Source: Reyranella sp. (lineage in GTDB: Bacteria > Pseudomonadota > Alphaproteobacteria > Reyranellales > Reyranellaceae). From it: a stretch of DNA of 64,000 nt. Of the stretch, positions 19,768-28,237 are shown piece after piece (the first letter of the stretch is position 1; each line of letters starts with the position of its first letter). Below the pieces are notes generated by a model, which was not told where the DNA came from, ran no database searches, and saw only the letters and a list, made by a program, of their open reading frames with translations. Both the position numbers and the translations under genes were made by a program. The stretch is from the NCBI RefSeq assembly GCF_004296935.1, contig NZ_SCVH01000145.1, forward strand, positions 89,402-153,401, written 5' to 3'.

Positions 19768-20643
19768 TTACTCGCCGTTCGGCTCGCCCGAGCCCTGCGG
19801 CGGCATGCCGACGGCGTGGTAGCCGGCATCGACGTAGTGGACGGTGCCGGTCACGCCGGCGCTCAGGTCCGACAGCAAGTAGAGCGCGGCGCCGCCCACG
19901 TCGGTGAGCTCGATGTTGCGGCGAAGCGGCGAGGCTTCGCGCGACACGCGATAGACATAGCGGGCGCTGCCGATCACGGCGCCGGCGAGGGTCCGCATCG
20001 GCCCGGCCGAGAGGGCGTTCACGCGCACGCCCTGCGGGCCGAGGTCGGCCGCGAGATAGCGGACACTGGCCTCGAGGGCGGCCTTGGCGATGCCCATGAC
20101 GTTGTAGGACGGCATGACCCGGACCGCGCCTTCGTAGGTGAGGGTGATCAGGCTGCCGCCTTCGGTCATCAGCGGCAGGGCGCGCCGCGCGATGTCGGTG
20201 AACGAGAAACAGGAGATGGTGAGGCTGCGCTGGAAGTTGGCCTTGCTCGTGTCGACGTAGCGGCCCTTCAGCTCTTCCTTGTCGGAGAAGGCAATGGCGT
20301 GGACCACGAAGTCGAGCCGGCCCCAGTCCTTCTTCAGGCGGGCGAACAGCCGGTCGAGGCTCTCCTCGTTTTCGACATCGGCTTCCTCGACGATTTTCGC
20401 CCCGATCTTCTCGACCATCGGCAGGACGCGCTTGCCGAAGGCGCCACCCTGGTAGGTGAAGGCCAGTTCCGCGCCGGCGTGGTGCAGCGCCTGGGCGATG
20501 CCCCAGGCGATCGAGCGTTCGTTGGCCACGCCCATGACCAGGCCGCGCTTACCGGCCATCAGCTTGGGCACGGATGGCAGGGCGACCGCCTTGGAGACGG
20601 CATGGTCGGACGCCGCGGAGAGGGGACGACGGTCGTCGGGCAT
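19768..20643 (-). CDS. fabI: Enoyl-[acyl-carrier-protein] reductase (NADH) FabI
   Basis: FabI carries out the last reduction of each fatty-acid elongation cycle. The 291-residue short-chain dehydrogenase shows the FabI start GKRGLVMGVANERSIAWG, and the catalytic residues Tyr170, Tyr180 and Lys187 in the Y-x9-Y-x6-K pattern (LTYEGAVRVMPSYNVMGIAK). A 28-residue N-terminal extension precedes the usual start; an internal Met29 could be the true start. It is last in the minus-strand order fabA-fabB-fabI, nine bases after fabB. Confidence 0.93.
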   Translation of the reverse strand: MPDDRRPLSAASDHAVSKAVALPSVPKLMAGKRGLVMGVANERSIAWGIAQALHHAGAELAFTYQGGAFGKRVLPMVEKIGAKIVEEADVENEESLDRLFARLKKDWGRLDFVVHAIAFSDKEELKGRYVDTSKANFQRSLTISCFSFTDIARRALPLMTEGGSLITLTYEGAVRVMPSYNVMGIAKAALEASVRYLAADLGPQGVRVNALSAGPMRTLAGAVIGSARYVYRVSREASPLRRNIELTDVGGAALYLLSDLSAGVTGTVHYVDAGYHAVGMPPQGSGEPNGE

Positions 20644-20652
20644 CTGTCCCCC

Positions 20653-21891
20653 TCAGTTTTCGTAGCGCGCGAACATCAGGCAGGCGTTGGTGCCGCCGAA
20701 GCCGAAACTGTTCGACAGGACGATTTCGAGCCCCGCCTTGTCGATCCGCTGGCGCGCGATCGGATAGTCGCCGACGCCGGGATCGGCGTTCTCGATATTG
20801 GCCGAGGCGCAGATGAAGTCGTTCTTCAACATCAGCAGCGAATAGATCGCCTCATGCGCCCCCGTGGCGCCCTGGCTGTGGCCGGTCAGCGACTTGGTCG
20901 AGCTGACGGTGGGCAGCTTCCTGCCGTCGAAGGCGGCGCGGATGGCATCCAGTTCGGTGAGATCGCCCACGGGCGTCGAGGTGCCGTGGGTGTTGATGTA
21001 GTCGACCGGCCGGTTGCCGCGCGCGCCACCCGGAAAACCGTCCAGGGCGAGCTTCATGCAGCGGATCGCGCCCTCACCGGACGGCGCCACCATGTCGGCG
21101 CCGTCGGAAGTGGCGCCATAGCCGATCACCTCGGCATAGATCTTGGCGCCGCGCGCCCTGGCGACTTCCAGTTCCTCGAGGACGACGATGCCGCCGCCGC
21201 CGGCGATGACGAATCCGTCGCGGTCCTTGTCGTAGGCCCGGCTCGCCCGTGTGGGCGTGTCGTTGTACTTGGACGACATGGCGCCCATGGCGTCGAACAG
21301 AACGGACAAGGTCCAGTCGAGTTCCTCACCGCCGCCGGCGAACATGCGGTCGGCCTTGCCGAGCTGGATGGATTCGACGGCGTTGCCGATGCAGTGCGCC
21401 GAGGTCGAGCAGGCCGAACTGATGGAGTAGCTCAGGCCCTTGATCTTGTAGGCGGTCGCCAGGTTGGCCGAGACGGTGCTGCACATGGCGCGCGGCACCT
21501 GGAACGGGCCGACGCGCTTGGGCCCCTTCTCCCGGGCCGTGATGGCGGCCTGCACGATGGCGCCGGTCGTCGGACCGCCCGAGCCGGCAATGACGCCGGT
21601 GCGTTCATTGGAGATTTCGCTCACCGAGAGGCCGGCGTCGGCGATCGCTTCCTTCATGGCGAGCCAGGCATAGGCCGCGCCGTCGCCCATGAAGCGCATG
21701 AGGCGGCGATCGACCAGATCCTCGACCTTGAGCTTCAGCGTGCCGGCGACCTGGCTGCGGAAGCCGAGTTCCTTGTACTGCGGGACGAATTCGATGCCCG
21801 ACTTGCCGTCCTTCAGGGATTGCGTCACTTCGGCGGCATTGTTGCCGATCGGAGAGACGATGCCGAGGCCGGTGACGACGACACGTTTCAT
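20653..21891 (-). CDS. fabB: Beta-ketoacyl-[acyl-carrier-protein] synthase I FabB
   Basis: FabB extends acyl chains and, together with FabA, is required for unsaturated fatty acids. The 412-residue thiolase-fold protein has the active-site Cys161 in [10 protein letters not shown] and the two histidines in [11 protein letters not shown] and SLTGHSQGA. Length and motifs match FabB rather than FabF, and the direct neighbourhood with fabA supports this. One base separates it from the fabA stop, so it is co-transcribed. Confidence 0.94.
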   Translation of the reverse strand: MKRVVVTGLGIVSPIGNNAAEVTQSLKDGKSGIEFVPQYKELGFRSQVAGTLKLKVEDLVDRRLMRFMGDGAAYAWLAMKEAIADAGLSVSEISNERTGVIAGSGGPTTGAIVQAAITAREKGPKRVGPFQVPRAMCSTVSANLATAYKIKGLSYSISSACSTSAHCIGNAVESIQLGKADRMFAGGGEELDWTLSVLFDAMGAMSSKYNDTPTRASRAYDKDRDGFVIAGGGGIVVLEELEVARARGAKIYAEVIGYGATSDGADMVAPSGEGAIRCMKLALDGFPGGARGNRPVDYINTHGTSTPVGDLTELDAIRAAFDGRKLPTVSSTKSLTGHSQGATGAHEAIYSLLMLKNDFICASANIENADPGVGDYPIARQRIDKAGLEIVLSNSFGFGGTNACLMFARYEN

Positions 21892-21892
21892 G

Positions 21893-22426
21893 TCAGCCTG
21901 CGGCCGCGGCGGGCGCTGCGTCCTGGAAGAGGCCGACCTTCAGGCCGGTGACCTCGTAGATCTGCTTGCCGTCGGCCTGGACGAAACCATCGGCAATACC
22001 CAGCACGAGCTTGCGCAGGATCACGCGCCGGAGATGCACATGGTAGGTGAGCTTTTTCACGGTCGGCACGATCATGCCGGTGAACTTGACCTCGCCGACA
22101 CCCAGGGCCCGGCCGCGGCCCGGCGCCTTCATCCAGCCGAGGAAAAAGCCCAGCATCTGCCATAGGGCATCGAGCGGCAGGCAGCCCGGCATCACCGGAT
22201 CGCCCTTGAAATGGCAGTCGAAGAACCAGAGGTCGGGCTTGATGTCGAACTCGGCCACGATCTCGCCCTTGCCGAAATTGCCGCCGGTATCGGCGATCCT
22301 CACGATACGATCCAACATCAACATCGGCGGCAGCGGGAGCTGCGCGTTTCCGGGCCCGAACAGGTGCCCCTTGGCGCACTCGATCAGGTCCTCAAACGTA
22401 TAGCTGTGCTTCTTCTCGCTCACCAT
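21893..22426 (-). CDS. fabA: 3-hydroxydecanoyl-[ACP] dehydratase/isomerase FabA
   Basis: FabA dehydrates 3-hydroxydecanoyl-ACP and isomerises trans-2 to cis-3-decenoyl-ACP, the branch to unsaturated fatty acids. The 177-residue hot-dog-fold protein carries catalytic His72 ([14 protein letters not shown]) and Asp86 (LPLDALWQ), equivalent to His70 and Asp84 of the E. coli enzyme. It is first in the fabA-fabB-fabI unit and is transcribed divergently from irr, a conserved alphaproteobacterial arrangement. Confidence 0.95.
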   Translation of the reverse strand: MVSEKKHSYTFEDLIECAKGHLFGPGNAQLPLPPMLMLDRIVRIADTGGNFGKGEIVAEFDIKPDLWFFDCHFKGDPVMPGCLPLDALWQMLGFFLGWMKAPGRGRALGVGEVKFTGMIVPTVKKLTYHVHLRRVILRKLVLGIADGFVQADGKQIYEVTGLKVGLFQDAAPAAAAG

Positions 22427-22558
22427 TCACCGCCCACGACCGTCCAATTCAGGAATGAGCCGCAGAATAGGGATGCCCGACGCCGGGTGCAAACCCGGCG
22501 AATTGGGCGATCTGGCCCTTTTCTTGTCTCTATTCACTGCTTACATATGGGTCCGACC

Positions 22559-22966
22559 ATGAACGGCAACAGCCCCGACTTTCCTGCCCGCCTGCGCGCG
22601 GCCGGCCTGCGCCCGACCCGGCAGCGGGTGGCGTTGGCGCGCCTGTTGTTCGAGAGCGGCCATCGCCATGTCACGGCGGAAGGTCTGCATGTCGAGGTCA
22701 AGGCGACCCGGATGCCGGTCTCCCTGGCCACGGTCTACAACGCGCTCAACCAGTTCCGCGACGCCGGCCTGCTGCGCGAGGTCGTGGTGGCGCCCGGCCG
22801 GTCATATTTCGATACCAACATCGGCCATCACCATCATTTCTTCATCGAGCCGGACGGCGAGCTGCACGATTTTCCTTCCGACAAGGTGACGATCGCGGGT
22901 CTGCCGACGCCCCCCAAGGGAACCCGCCTGTCGCGGGTCGATGTCATCGTGCGGGTGCGCCGCTAA
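22559..22966 (+). CDS. irr: Iron response regulator Irr (Fur family)
   Basis: Irr is the haem-responsive Fur-family regulator of Rhizobiales and related alphaproteobacteria. The 135-residue protein has the winged helix opening AAGLRPTRQRVALARLL and the haem/metal-binding GHHHHFFIEPDGELHDF segment. ATG 22559 is used; an in-frame ATG at 22547 would add four residues, and neither has a clear ribosome site. A perfect iron control element lies 29 bases after its stop, upstream of the rubrerythrin gene. The location beside fabA supports Irr rather than Fur, Zur or Mur. Confidence 0.9.
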   Translation: MNGNSPDFPARLRAAGLRPTRQRVALARLLFESGHRHVTAEGLHVEVKATRMPVSLATVYNALNQFRDAGLLREVVVAPGRSYFDTNIGHHHHFFIEPDGELHDFPSDKVTIAGLPTPPKGTRLSRVDVIVRVRR

Positions 22967-22994
22967 CCCGTTTCGCTGCGAATCACTTGCAGTA

Positions 22995-23011
22995 TTTAGA
23001 ATTGTTCTAAA
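22995..23011. promoter_or_regulatory. Iron control element (Irr box)
   Basis: A perfect 17-base palindrome TTTAGAA-TTG-TTCTAAA matches the known Irr box pattern (TTAGAA-N3-TTCTAA). It lies immediately upstream of the -35 box of the rubrerythrin promoter, centred about 48 bases before the likely transcription start. Confidence 0.8.
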
Positions 23012-23015
23012 CTTC

Positions 23016-23044
23016 TTGACGGTCTCGCGGACGCGTCCTAAATC
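23016..23044 (+). promoter_or_regulatory. Promoter of the rubrerythrin gene
   Basis: TTGACG (23016-23021) and TAAATC (23039-23044) with a 17-base spacer form a good sigma-70 promoter. The Irr box adjoins its upstream side. Confidence 0.6.
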
Positions 23045-23090
23045 CTGAATGTGGATCGGCGGATGGGCCGGTCAAAGCGGGAGAAGCACC

Positions 23091-23510
23091 ATGGCAAATC
23101 TCAAGGGATCCAAGACCGAAGACAATCTGAAGGCCGCCTTCGCCGGTGAGAGCCAGGCCAACCGCCGGTATCTCTACTTCGCCCAGAAGGCCGACGTCGA
23201 AGGCTACAACGATGTCGCCGCCGTCTTCCGTTCGACGGCCGAAGGCGAAACCGGCCATGCCCACGGCCACCTCGAGTTCCTCGAGGCAGTGGGCGATCCG
23301 GCCACCGGGCTGCCGATCGGCGCCACCACGTCGAACCTGAAGGCGGCGATCGCCGGCGAGACGCACGAGTACACCGACATGTACCCGGGCATGGCCCGCA
23401 CCGCGCGCGAAGAGGGCATGGCGGAAATCGCCGACTGGTTCGAGACGCTGGCGAAGGCAGAGAAGAGCCACGCCGGCCGCTTCCAGAAAGCGCTCGACAC
23501 GATGGCCTGA
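23091..23510 (+). CDS. Rubrerythrin-family diiron protein without rubredoxin domain
   Basis: The 139-residue four-helix protein has the ferritin-like diiron pattern: Glu20 in [15 protein letters not shown], the ETGHAHGH segment, a second [14 protein letters not shown] helix and the closing [10 protein letters not shown]. The C-terminal rubredoxin domain of classical rubrerythrin is absent. The family reduces peroxide in the cytoplasm using non-haem iron. The start at 23091 follows GGGAGAAG. Its promoter adjoins an Irr box, so expression probably follows iron or haem status. A terminator follows directly. Confidence 0.9.
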   Translation: MANLKGSKTEDNLKAAFAGESQANRRYLYFAQKADVEGYNDVAAVFRSTAEGETGHAHGHLEFLEAVGDPATGLPIGATTSNLKAAIAGETHEYTDMYPGMARTAREEGMAEIADWFETLAKAEKSHAGRFQKALDTMA

Positions 23511-23529
23511 GCCCTTCGGGCTCAAGGAA

Positions 23530-23554
23530 GGGGACCCGCGAGGGTCCCCTTTTG
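23530..23554 (+). terminator. Rho-independent terminator after rubrerythrin
   Basis: The stem GGGGACCC-GCGA-GGGTCCCC is followed by TTTT, 20 bases after the stop. Confidence 0.85.
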
Positions 23555-23593
23555 CTTCCCACCTTCTTTTGCTCGCAACCAAGCGAATCCGAT

Positions 23594-24952
23594 ATGCGCG
23601 AAGGCAGCCTCGAAGCCCCGGTCCGTCACGCCCTCGATTGGCAGAACCCCTGGTTCTGGGATGAGGCTGCGCTCGAGAAGGAGATGGAGCGTACCTTCGA
23701 CATCTGCCACGGCTGCCGTCGCTGCTTCAATCTCTGCGACTCCTTTCCGCGGCTGTTCGACCTGATCGACAACGGTCCGACCGGTGAACTCGACGGCGTG
23801 AAGAAGGAAGACTACGCCCAGGTCGAGGAAGCCTGCACGCTCTGCGACATGTGCTTCATGACCAAGTGCCCCTATGTGCCGCCGCACGAGTGGGCGCTCG
23901 ACTTCCCCCATCTCATGCTGCGCCATCGCGCGGTGCAGGCGCGCAAGAAGGGCGTCGATTTCATCGATCGCCAGCTTGCCGCCACGGACAGGACCGGCCG
24001 GCTCGGCACCTTCGTTTCCGGCCTCGCCAACTGGACCACCGATGAGCACAACACGCTCACGCGCCCGGCGATGGAGCGGATCGCCGGCATCCATCACGGC
24101 GCCCGCCTGCCGCGCTATGCCGGCGAGACTTTCGAGATCAGGGCGGCGCGCGAGGGCGTGGTGCTGAACGAGGCGGCGCCGGCCTTCGGCAAGCGCAAGG
24201 CCGTGCTCTACGCCACCTGCTTCGTGAATTTCAACAACACCGCCATCGGTGCCGCGGCGCGCGCGGTGCTGGCCAGGAACGGCGTCGAGACCGAAGTCGT
24301 CCATCCCGCCTGCTGCGGCATGCCCAAGTTCGAACTGGGCGATCTCGAAGGCACGGCGACGGCGGCGAAGACGGTGTCGGCGGCGCTGCTGCCCTGGGTC
24401 GACAAGGGCTACGACGTGATCGCGCTCACGCCCTCCTGCGCCCTGATGCTGAAGTTCGAATGGCCGCTGCTGCTGCCCAAGGAACCTGACGTGGAACGGC
24501 TGTCACAGGCGACCTTCGACCTCTCCGAGTATGTGGTCGACATCGCCAAGAAGCATGGGCTCGCCCCCGGCTTGGAGCCGCTCGAAGGCGGCGTCAGCAT
24601 CCATCTCGCCTGCCACGCGCGAGCCCAGAACATGGGTGCCAAGGCTGCCGAGATGCTGCGGCTGGTGCCGAAGACGCGGGTCGCGGTCATCGAGCGCTGC
24701 AGCGGCCACGGCGGCATCTGGGGCGCGCGCACGGAGAATTTCGAGACGGCGGTGAAGGTCGGCAGGCCCGCGGCGCAGGCGGCGCTGAAGAACGACACCA
24801 GTTTCGTCGCCTCCGAATGCCCGCTCGCCGCCGATCACCTGATGCAGGTGATGGAGATGACCGCGGGCGACGAGAAGCCCAGGCCCTCGCGCGCCGACCA
24901 TCCGATCGAGCTTTTCGCGCGCGCCTACGGCCTGATCGGACAGGACCAATGA
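23594..24952 (+). CDS. Heterodisulfide-reductase-like Fe-S protein (GlpC/HdrB-type)
   Basis: The 452-residue protein has two N-terminal [4Fe-4S] ferredoxin motifs (CHGCRRCFNLCDSFP near residue 40; CTLCDMCFMTKCP near 80) and two C-terminal CCG-type domains (YATCFVNFNN...HPACCGMPK; LACHARAQN...ERCSGHGG). This layout is typical of GlpC-like or HdrD-like electron carriers that pass electrons between a dehydrogenase and the quinone pool. The partner is not visible except DUF3501, whose gene overlaps its stop (ATGA) and which usually accompanies it. ATG 23594 is chosen as the first Met giving a normal N-terminus. Confidence 0.88.
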   Translation: MREGSLEAPVRHALDWQNPWFWDEAALEKEMERTFDICHGCRRCFNLCDSFPRLFDLIDNGPTGELDGVKKEDYAQVEEACTLCDMCFMTKCPYVPPHEWALDFPHLMLRHRAVQARKKGVDFIDRQLAATDRTGRLGTFVSGLANWTTDEHNTLTRPAMERIAGIHHGARLPRYAGETFEIRAAREGVVLNEAAPAFGKRKAVLYATCFVNFNNTAIGAAARAVLARNGVETEVVHPACCGMPKFELGDLEGTATAAKTVSAALLPWVDKGYDVIALTPSCALMLKFEWPLLLPKEPDVERLSQATFDLSEYVVDIAKKHGLAPGLEPLEGGVSIHLACHARAQNMGAKAAEMLRLVPKTRVAVIERCSGHGGIWGARTENFETAVKVGRPAAQAALKNDTSFVASECPLAADHLMQVMEMTAGDEKPRPSRADHPIELFARAYGLIGQDQ

Positions 24953-25539
24953 CAGCGCCGCGCAAGATCGAAACCGGGGCCATTCTGCCGCCGGCTGATT
25001 ACCTCAAGGTGCGCGCCGAGCGCCGCCGCCAGATGGCGGAACTCAAGAAGAACCGGCGGCTCGAGGTCGGCCCGTTCGCGACGTGCTACTTCGAGTCGTA
25101 CGACACGATGCTGCACCAGGTGCACGAGATGCTGTTCATCGAGAAGGGCGGCCCGGCCCAGATTCCCGACGAGCTGGCGGCCTACAATCCGCTGATTCCC
25201 CAGGGCCGCGAGCTGGTCGCCACCATCATGTTCGAGATCGACGATCCACTGCGGCGCGCCCGCGTGCTGGGATCGTTGGGTGGCGTCGAACGGCATGCCT
25301 TCATCCGGGTCGGCGCCGAGACGATCCGGGGTGTGGAGGAGGGAGACCAGGAGCGCTCGCGCGAGGATGGCAAGGCCTCGGCCGTGCAGTTCGTGCGCTT
25401 TGCCTTCACGCCTGCCCAGATCGCCGCCTTTCGCGGTAGTGACGGCGACGTCGTGGTCGGTTTCGATCACCCCAACTACGGTCACATGGCGGTGATGCCG
25501 CGCGCCGTGCGCGAAACCCTGGCGGGCGACTTCGCCTGA
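24949..25539 (+). CDS. DUF3501 family protein
   Basis: The 196-residue protein matches DUF3501: IL(P)PADYLKVRAERRRQM, the VGPFATCYFESYDTMLHQVHEML stretch, and a C-terminal VGFDHPNYGHMAVM. The function is unknown; it is nearly always next to the HdrB/GlpC-like Fe-S protein, as here, and rubrerythrin is often also close. The ATG overlaps the upstream stop by four bases, so the two proteins are probably made together. It converges with a TonB-like gene two bases after its stop. Confidence 0.88.
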   Translation: MTAPRKIETGAILPPADYLKVRAERRRQMAELKKNRRLEVGPFATCYFESYDTMLHQVHEMLFIEKGGPAQIPDELAAYNPLIPQGRELVATIMFEIDDPLRRARVLGSLGGVERHAFIRVGAETIRGVEEGDQERSREDGKASAVQFVRFAFTPAQIAAFRGSDGDVVVGFDHPNYGHMAVMPRAVRETLAGDFA

Positions 25540-25541
25540 CC

Positions 25542-26426
25542 CTAGCGCTTCCGCGAAAACGTCAGATCGTAGTGAATGGGCAGTATCAGGATCAAGGGAT
25601 CGCCGGGCATGTCGCCCGGCACCGGCGGGAACGGCGCTGACTTGCGGATTGTCTCGAGCTCGGCGGCATCGATGGCGGGCCAGCCGCTCGACTTGTCGAT
25701 CCTGACATCGATCAGCCGGCCGTCGCGCGCGATCGTGACGCGCGTGACCACGCGGCCCTCCTGCTTGTTGTCGGCGGAGATGCGCGGATAGAAGCGGTGC
25801 CGCGCGGTATGCCGGGCGACGAGATCCAGATAGGCATTGCGCGCCCGGCCCTTGCCGATCAGCCAGTCCGAAGAGTTCGACGGAGGGGCTGGCACGCTGG
25901 CCGGCGAATTCATCGACGGCTGCGCCGGCGCAGGCTGGGGCGGCCTCGGCAATGGCGCCTGCGATAGCGCGCCCTGCGGCGGTCGCGCGGCTGGGCGCGG
26001 CGGCGGCGGTGGAACGGGCTTGGGGAAGTCGCGCGCCGTCGGAGGCGGCAGTTCCTCCGGCAGCGCCAGGGCCTGCTCCAGACTTGGCGGCGGGGTTGGC
26101 TGGGGCGGCGGTGGCTGCTCGGGCGGAGGTGGCTCGGCGAGTGCCTGCTGCGGCTCTTCGCGGGGCGGTTCCGGGGGTGCCGGCTCCGGCGTGCCGGCCG
26201 CGACAGCCTGGACGGGCTTGTCGTCCGATTGTGAATCCATGCTCGTCGGTGGAGCGCCGGCGTCGACCGTGATCATGATGGCATCTTGCGGCGGCTCGGT
26301 CGGCCGGAACGGTGAGGCCCACCACAGCACCGCAGCCGCCGCGCCGTGCAGCGACAGCGCCAGAACGACCGCTGCCGGCGACATTCGGCTGGATTTCGAA
26401 TAGAGGGCGCTGACGGTTTGGGCCAC
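25542..26426 (-). CDS. TonB-like energy transducer (copy 1)
   Basis: This 294-residue protein has one N-terminal membrane anchor (about residues 15-37), a long Pro-rich periplasmic linker (about 50-190) and a C-terminal TonB domain with YPRISADNKQEGRVVTRVTIARDGRLIDVRI. TonB proteins couple the proton-motive force to outer-membrane receptors through ExbB/ExbD, neither of which is in the window. The next gene upstream is a paralogue with the same N-terminal ALYSK motif, so the pair arose by tandem duplication. It could also belong to the TonB-like TolA group. Confidence 0.85.
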   Translation of the reverse strand: MAQTVSALYSKSSRMSPAAVVLALSLHGAAAAVLWWASPFRPTEPPQDAIMITVDAGAPPTSMDSQSDDKPVQAVAAGTPEPAPPEPPREEPQQALAEPPPPEQPPPPQPTPPPSLEQALALPEELPPPTARDFPKPVPPPPPRPAARPPQGALSQAPLPRPPQPAPAQPSMNSPASVPAPPSNSSDWLIGKGRARNAYLDLVARHTARHRFYPRISADNKQEGRVVTRVTIARDGRLIDVRIDKSSGWPAIDAAELETIRKSAPFPPVPGDMPGDPLILILPIHYDLTFSRKR

Positions 26427-26484
26427 GACGTTACGTTACTACGTCCCGGCGTGGGTGGCGGCTAGCTGGCGGGCACTGCTGCTC

Positions 26485-27498
26485 TCAATTGGAGCGCCTG
26501 AAATGGAGCGGCAGAATGAAACTATGTTGAGCGCCCGCGATTTCGGGCGGAAGCCGAGGATAGGGCCCGGCCTGGCGGATCAAGTTCACGGCGGTGGCGT
26601 CGAGCGCTGCAATGCCGCTCGACTGGAACAGCCCGACATCGACCAAACGACCATCGCGCGCCACCGTCATTCGCAGGACGACCGAGCCCTGCTCGGTCGT
26701 TACGTTGCGAACGAACTGCTGATGTTGCGAGAGAATTCGGGAGACCTGCCACAAATAGTCATCTTCGACTTTACGTTGACCATACTGGCTTGCCGGATTT
26801 GTCAGTGGTGACGGCCGCGCGGCAGCCTGCGAATCGGCCGGTGCGCGCTGCTGCGGCGCCGTCGAAAGAGGCGAGGGCTGAAGCTGCTGGCGTTGCGGCG
26901 GCGGCGCCTGGGCGCGTTGCGGCGGTGGCGGGGGCGTCTTCGGTGGTGGTGGCGGCGCGGCCTTGGGGAAATCTTGTGCGGTAAGCGGCGGCGGTGGCGC
27001 CTCCACCGGCGGCAGGGCCTGCTCCAGCTTTGGCTCCGGCGGCGGCGGCGGTGGCGCCGCGGCTGCTTGTTGTTGTTCCGGCGCCGGCTTTGCGGGTTCC
27101 GTGGCCTGCACCGGCTTCTCCGCCGGCGTTGGGCCGGGTTGCGGTGGGGCGGGTTGGGCGCGTGGATCGGGCGTCAGGGAACGCGGCGGCGCGAGACCCA
27201 GCCGCGGGGCTGGGTTGGGCGGCGGGCTGGCGGGCGGCGGGCTCGGCACTTGGGCAGCCGCCTGGGGGGCAGCCGCTTGGGGGGCCGGCGCCGGCTGCGC
27301 GGCCTCCGGTGTCGCTGGAGGCGGGGTTGGATCCTCGACCGTGAACTCGATGGCCCGTTCGGCGGCTTCGGCCTCGTGCCGGGGCAGCTCCCACAGGAAG
27401 GCCAGCGCCACCAGGGCATGCAGAAGTGCCGCCATCGCCGCCGCCACCGGCGACATGTGGTTGAACTTGGAGTAGAGGGCGCTAACTGCGTGGGCCAC
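26485..27498 (-). CDS. TonB-like energy transducer (copy 2)
   Basis: The 337-residue paralogue of the downstream gene has the N-terminal VSALYSKFNHMSP anchor start, one hydrophobic segment (about 15-38), a very long Pro/Ala/Gln-rich linker and a C-terminal TonB domain (VVLRMTVARDGRLVDVGLFQSSGI). The linker is longer than in copy 1. The two genes are 58 bases apart in the same direction. The dense Pro codons generate many spurious open frames on the other strand. The cognate receptor is not known. Confidence 0.85.
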   Translation of the reverse strand: MAHAVSALYSKFNHMSPVAAAMAALLHALVALAFLWELPRHEAEAAERAIEFTVEDPTPPPATPEAAQPAPAPQAAAPQAAAQVPSPPPASPPPNPAPRLGLAPPRSLTPDPRAQPAPPQPGPTPAEKPVQATEPAKPAPEQQQAAAAPPPPPPEPKLEQALPPVEAPPPPLTAQDFPKAAPPPPPKTPPPPPQRAQAPPPQRQQLQPSPLSTAPQQRAPADSQAAARPSPLTNPASQYGQRKVEDDYLWQVSRILSQHQQFVRNVTTEQGSVVLRMTVARDGRLVDVGLFQSSGIAALDATAVNLIRQAGPYPRLPPEIAGAQHSFILPLHFRRSN

Positions 27499-27533
27499 GG
27501 CGACCCATTTCTACGTGCCGATTGTGGCGGCCG

Positions 27534-28088
27534 CTAGTTAATCGGTTCGGACTTATAGACGCCCCACATGCCGGTCCGTTCAATCCAGCCGCTGACGCCG
27601 GACACTTTGACCCGGCACCAGTCGCCGGCGCAGGAGCGAATTTCGCCCATCACCTCGGGCTCCAGCTTGGCCACGACTTCGGCCGAGGAGGCAGGCGTCT
27701 TGTGGAGGCTGGCCGCCTTCGAGGCGATGATGAAGCTGCGCTTGCCGGTCAGCAGGCTCTGGTGAACCCAGCCGCTGGCACCCTGCCAATCGCGGATTTT
27801 GCGCCAGTTTTCGTATTCGGCGACGATTTCGACGGGCATGGCCTTGCGCTTGAAAACCCAATCCACCGGGTATCGGGTGCCCGGCCCCGTGCGGACATTG
27901 ACCTCGTCCGAGCGCAAGGAGGCGAAGCGCGGAATCGGCAGGCCCGACCCCTTGCGCTGCACCATGGCCGATTTGTCGACAGCGTAGGCGCCGCCTTTCG
28001 ACCACGGCCCGACTGGCAGAAGGACTGTAAACGCGACAAAGGCGACGCAAAGCGAGACGGACGGTCGAATTCCCATTGGGGTCAGCAT
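27534..28088 (-). CDS. Exported SH3-domain protein
   Basis: The 184 residues begin with a signal peptide (about 1-35, ending near AYA) followed by two bacterial SH3-like repeats, the first with SLRSDEVNVRTGPGTRYPVDWVF and the second with ASLHKTPASSAEVVAKL. Such proteins usually bind peptidoglycan peptides in the periplasm. M1 or M5 may be the start. It lies 35 bases downstream of TonB copy 2 on the same strand and may share its transcript direction, but it heads the group. Confidence 0.85.
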   Translation of the reverse strand: MLTPMGIRPSVSLCVAFVAFTVLLPVGPWSKGGAYAVDKSAMVQRKGSGLPIPRFASLRSDEVNVRTGPGTRYPVDWVFKRKAMPVEIVAEYENWRKIRDWQGASGWVHQSLLTGKRSFIIASKAASLHKTPASSAEVVAKLEPEVMGEIRSCAGDWCRVKVSGVSGWIERTGMWGVYKSEPIN

Positions 28089-28237
28089 ACCTCAAATCTT
28101 CACATTCGGCGACAAGTACTTGAAAAGGCGCGATTTTTAGCCGCGCCAGATATCCGGCCCGCTTGCTGGACAAGGCGCGCGCGGAATTGGTAATCGGGCA
28201 GTCGTCATCTGTCGCGCCAGCCCGGTACCGATCCCAC

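Noticed and set aside
26893-27537. Gly/Arg-rich frames opposite the TonB genes
   Set aside because: They arise from reverse reading of proline-rich codons.
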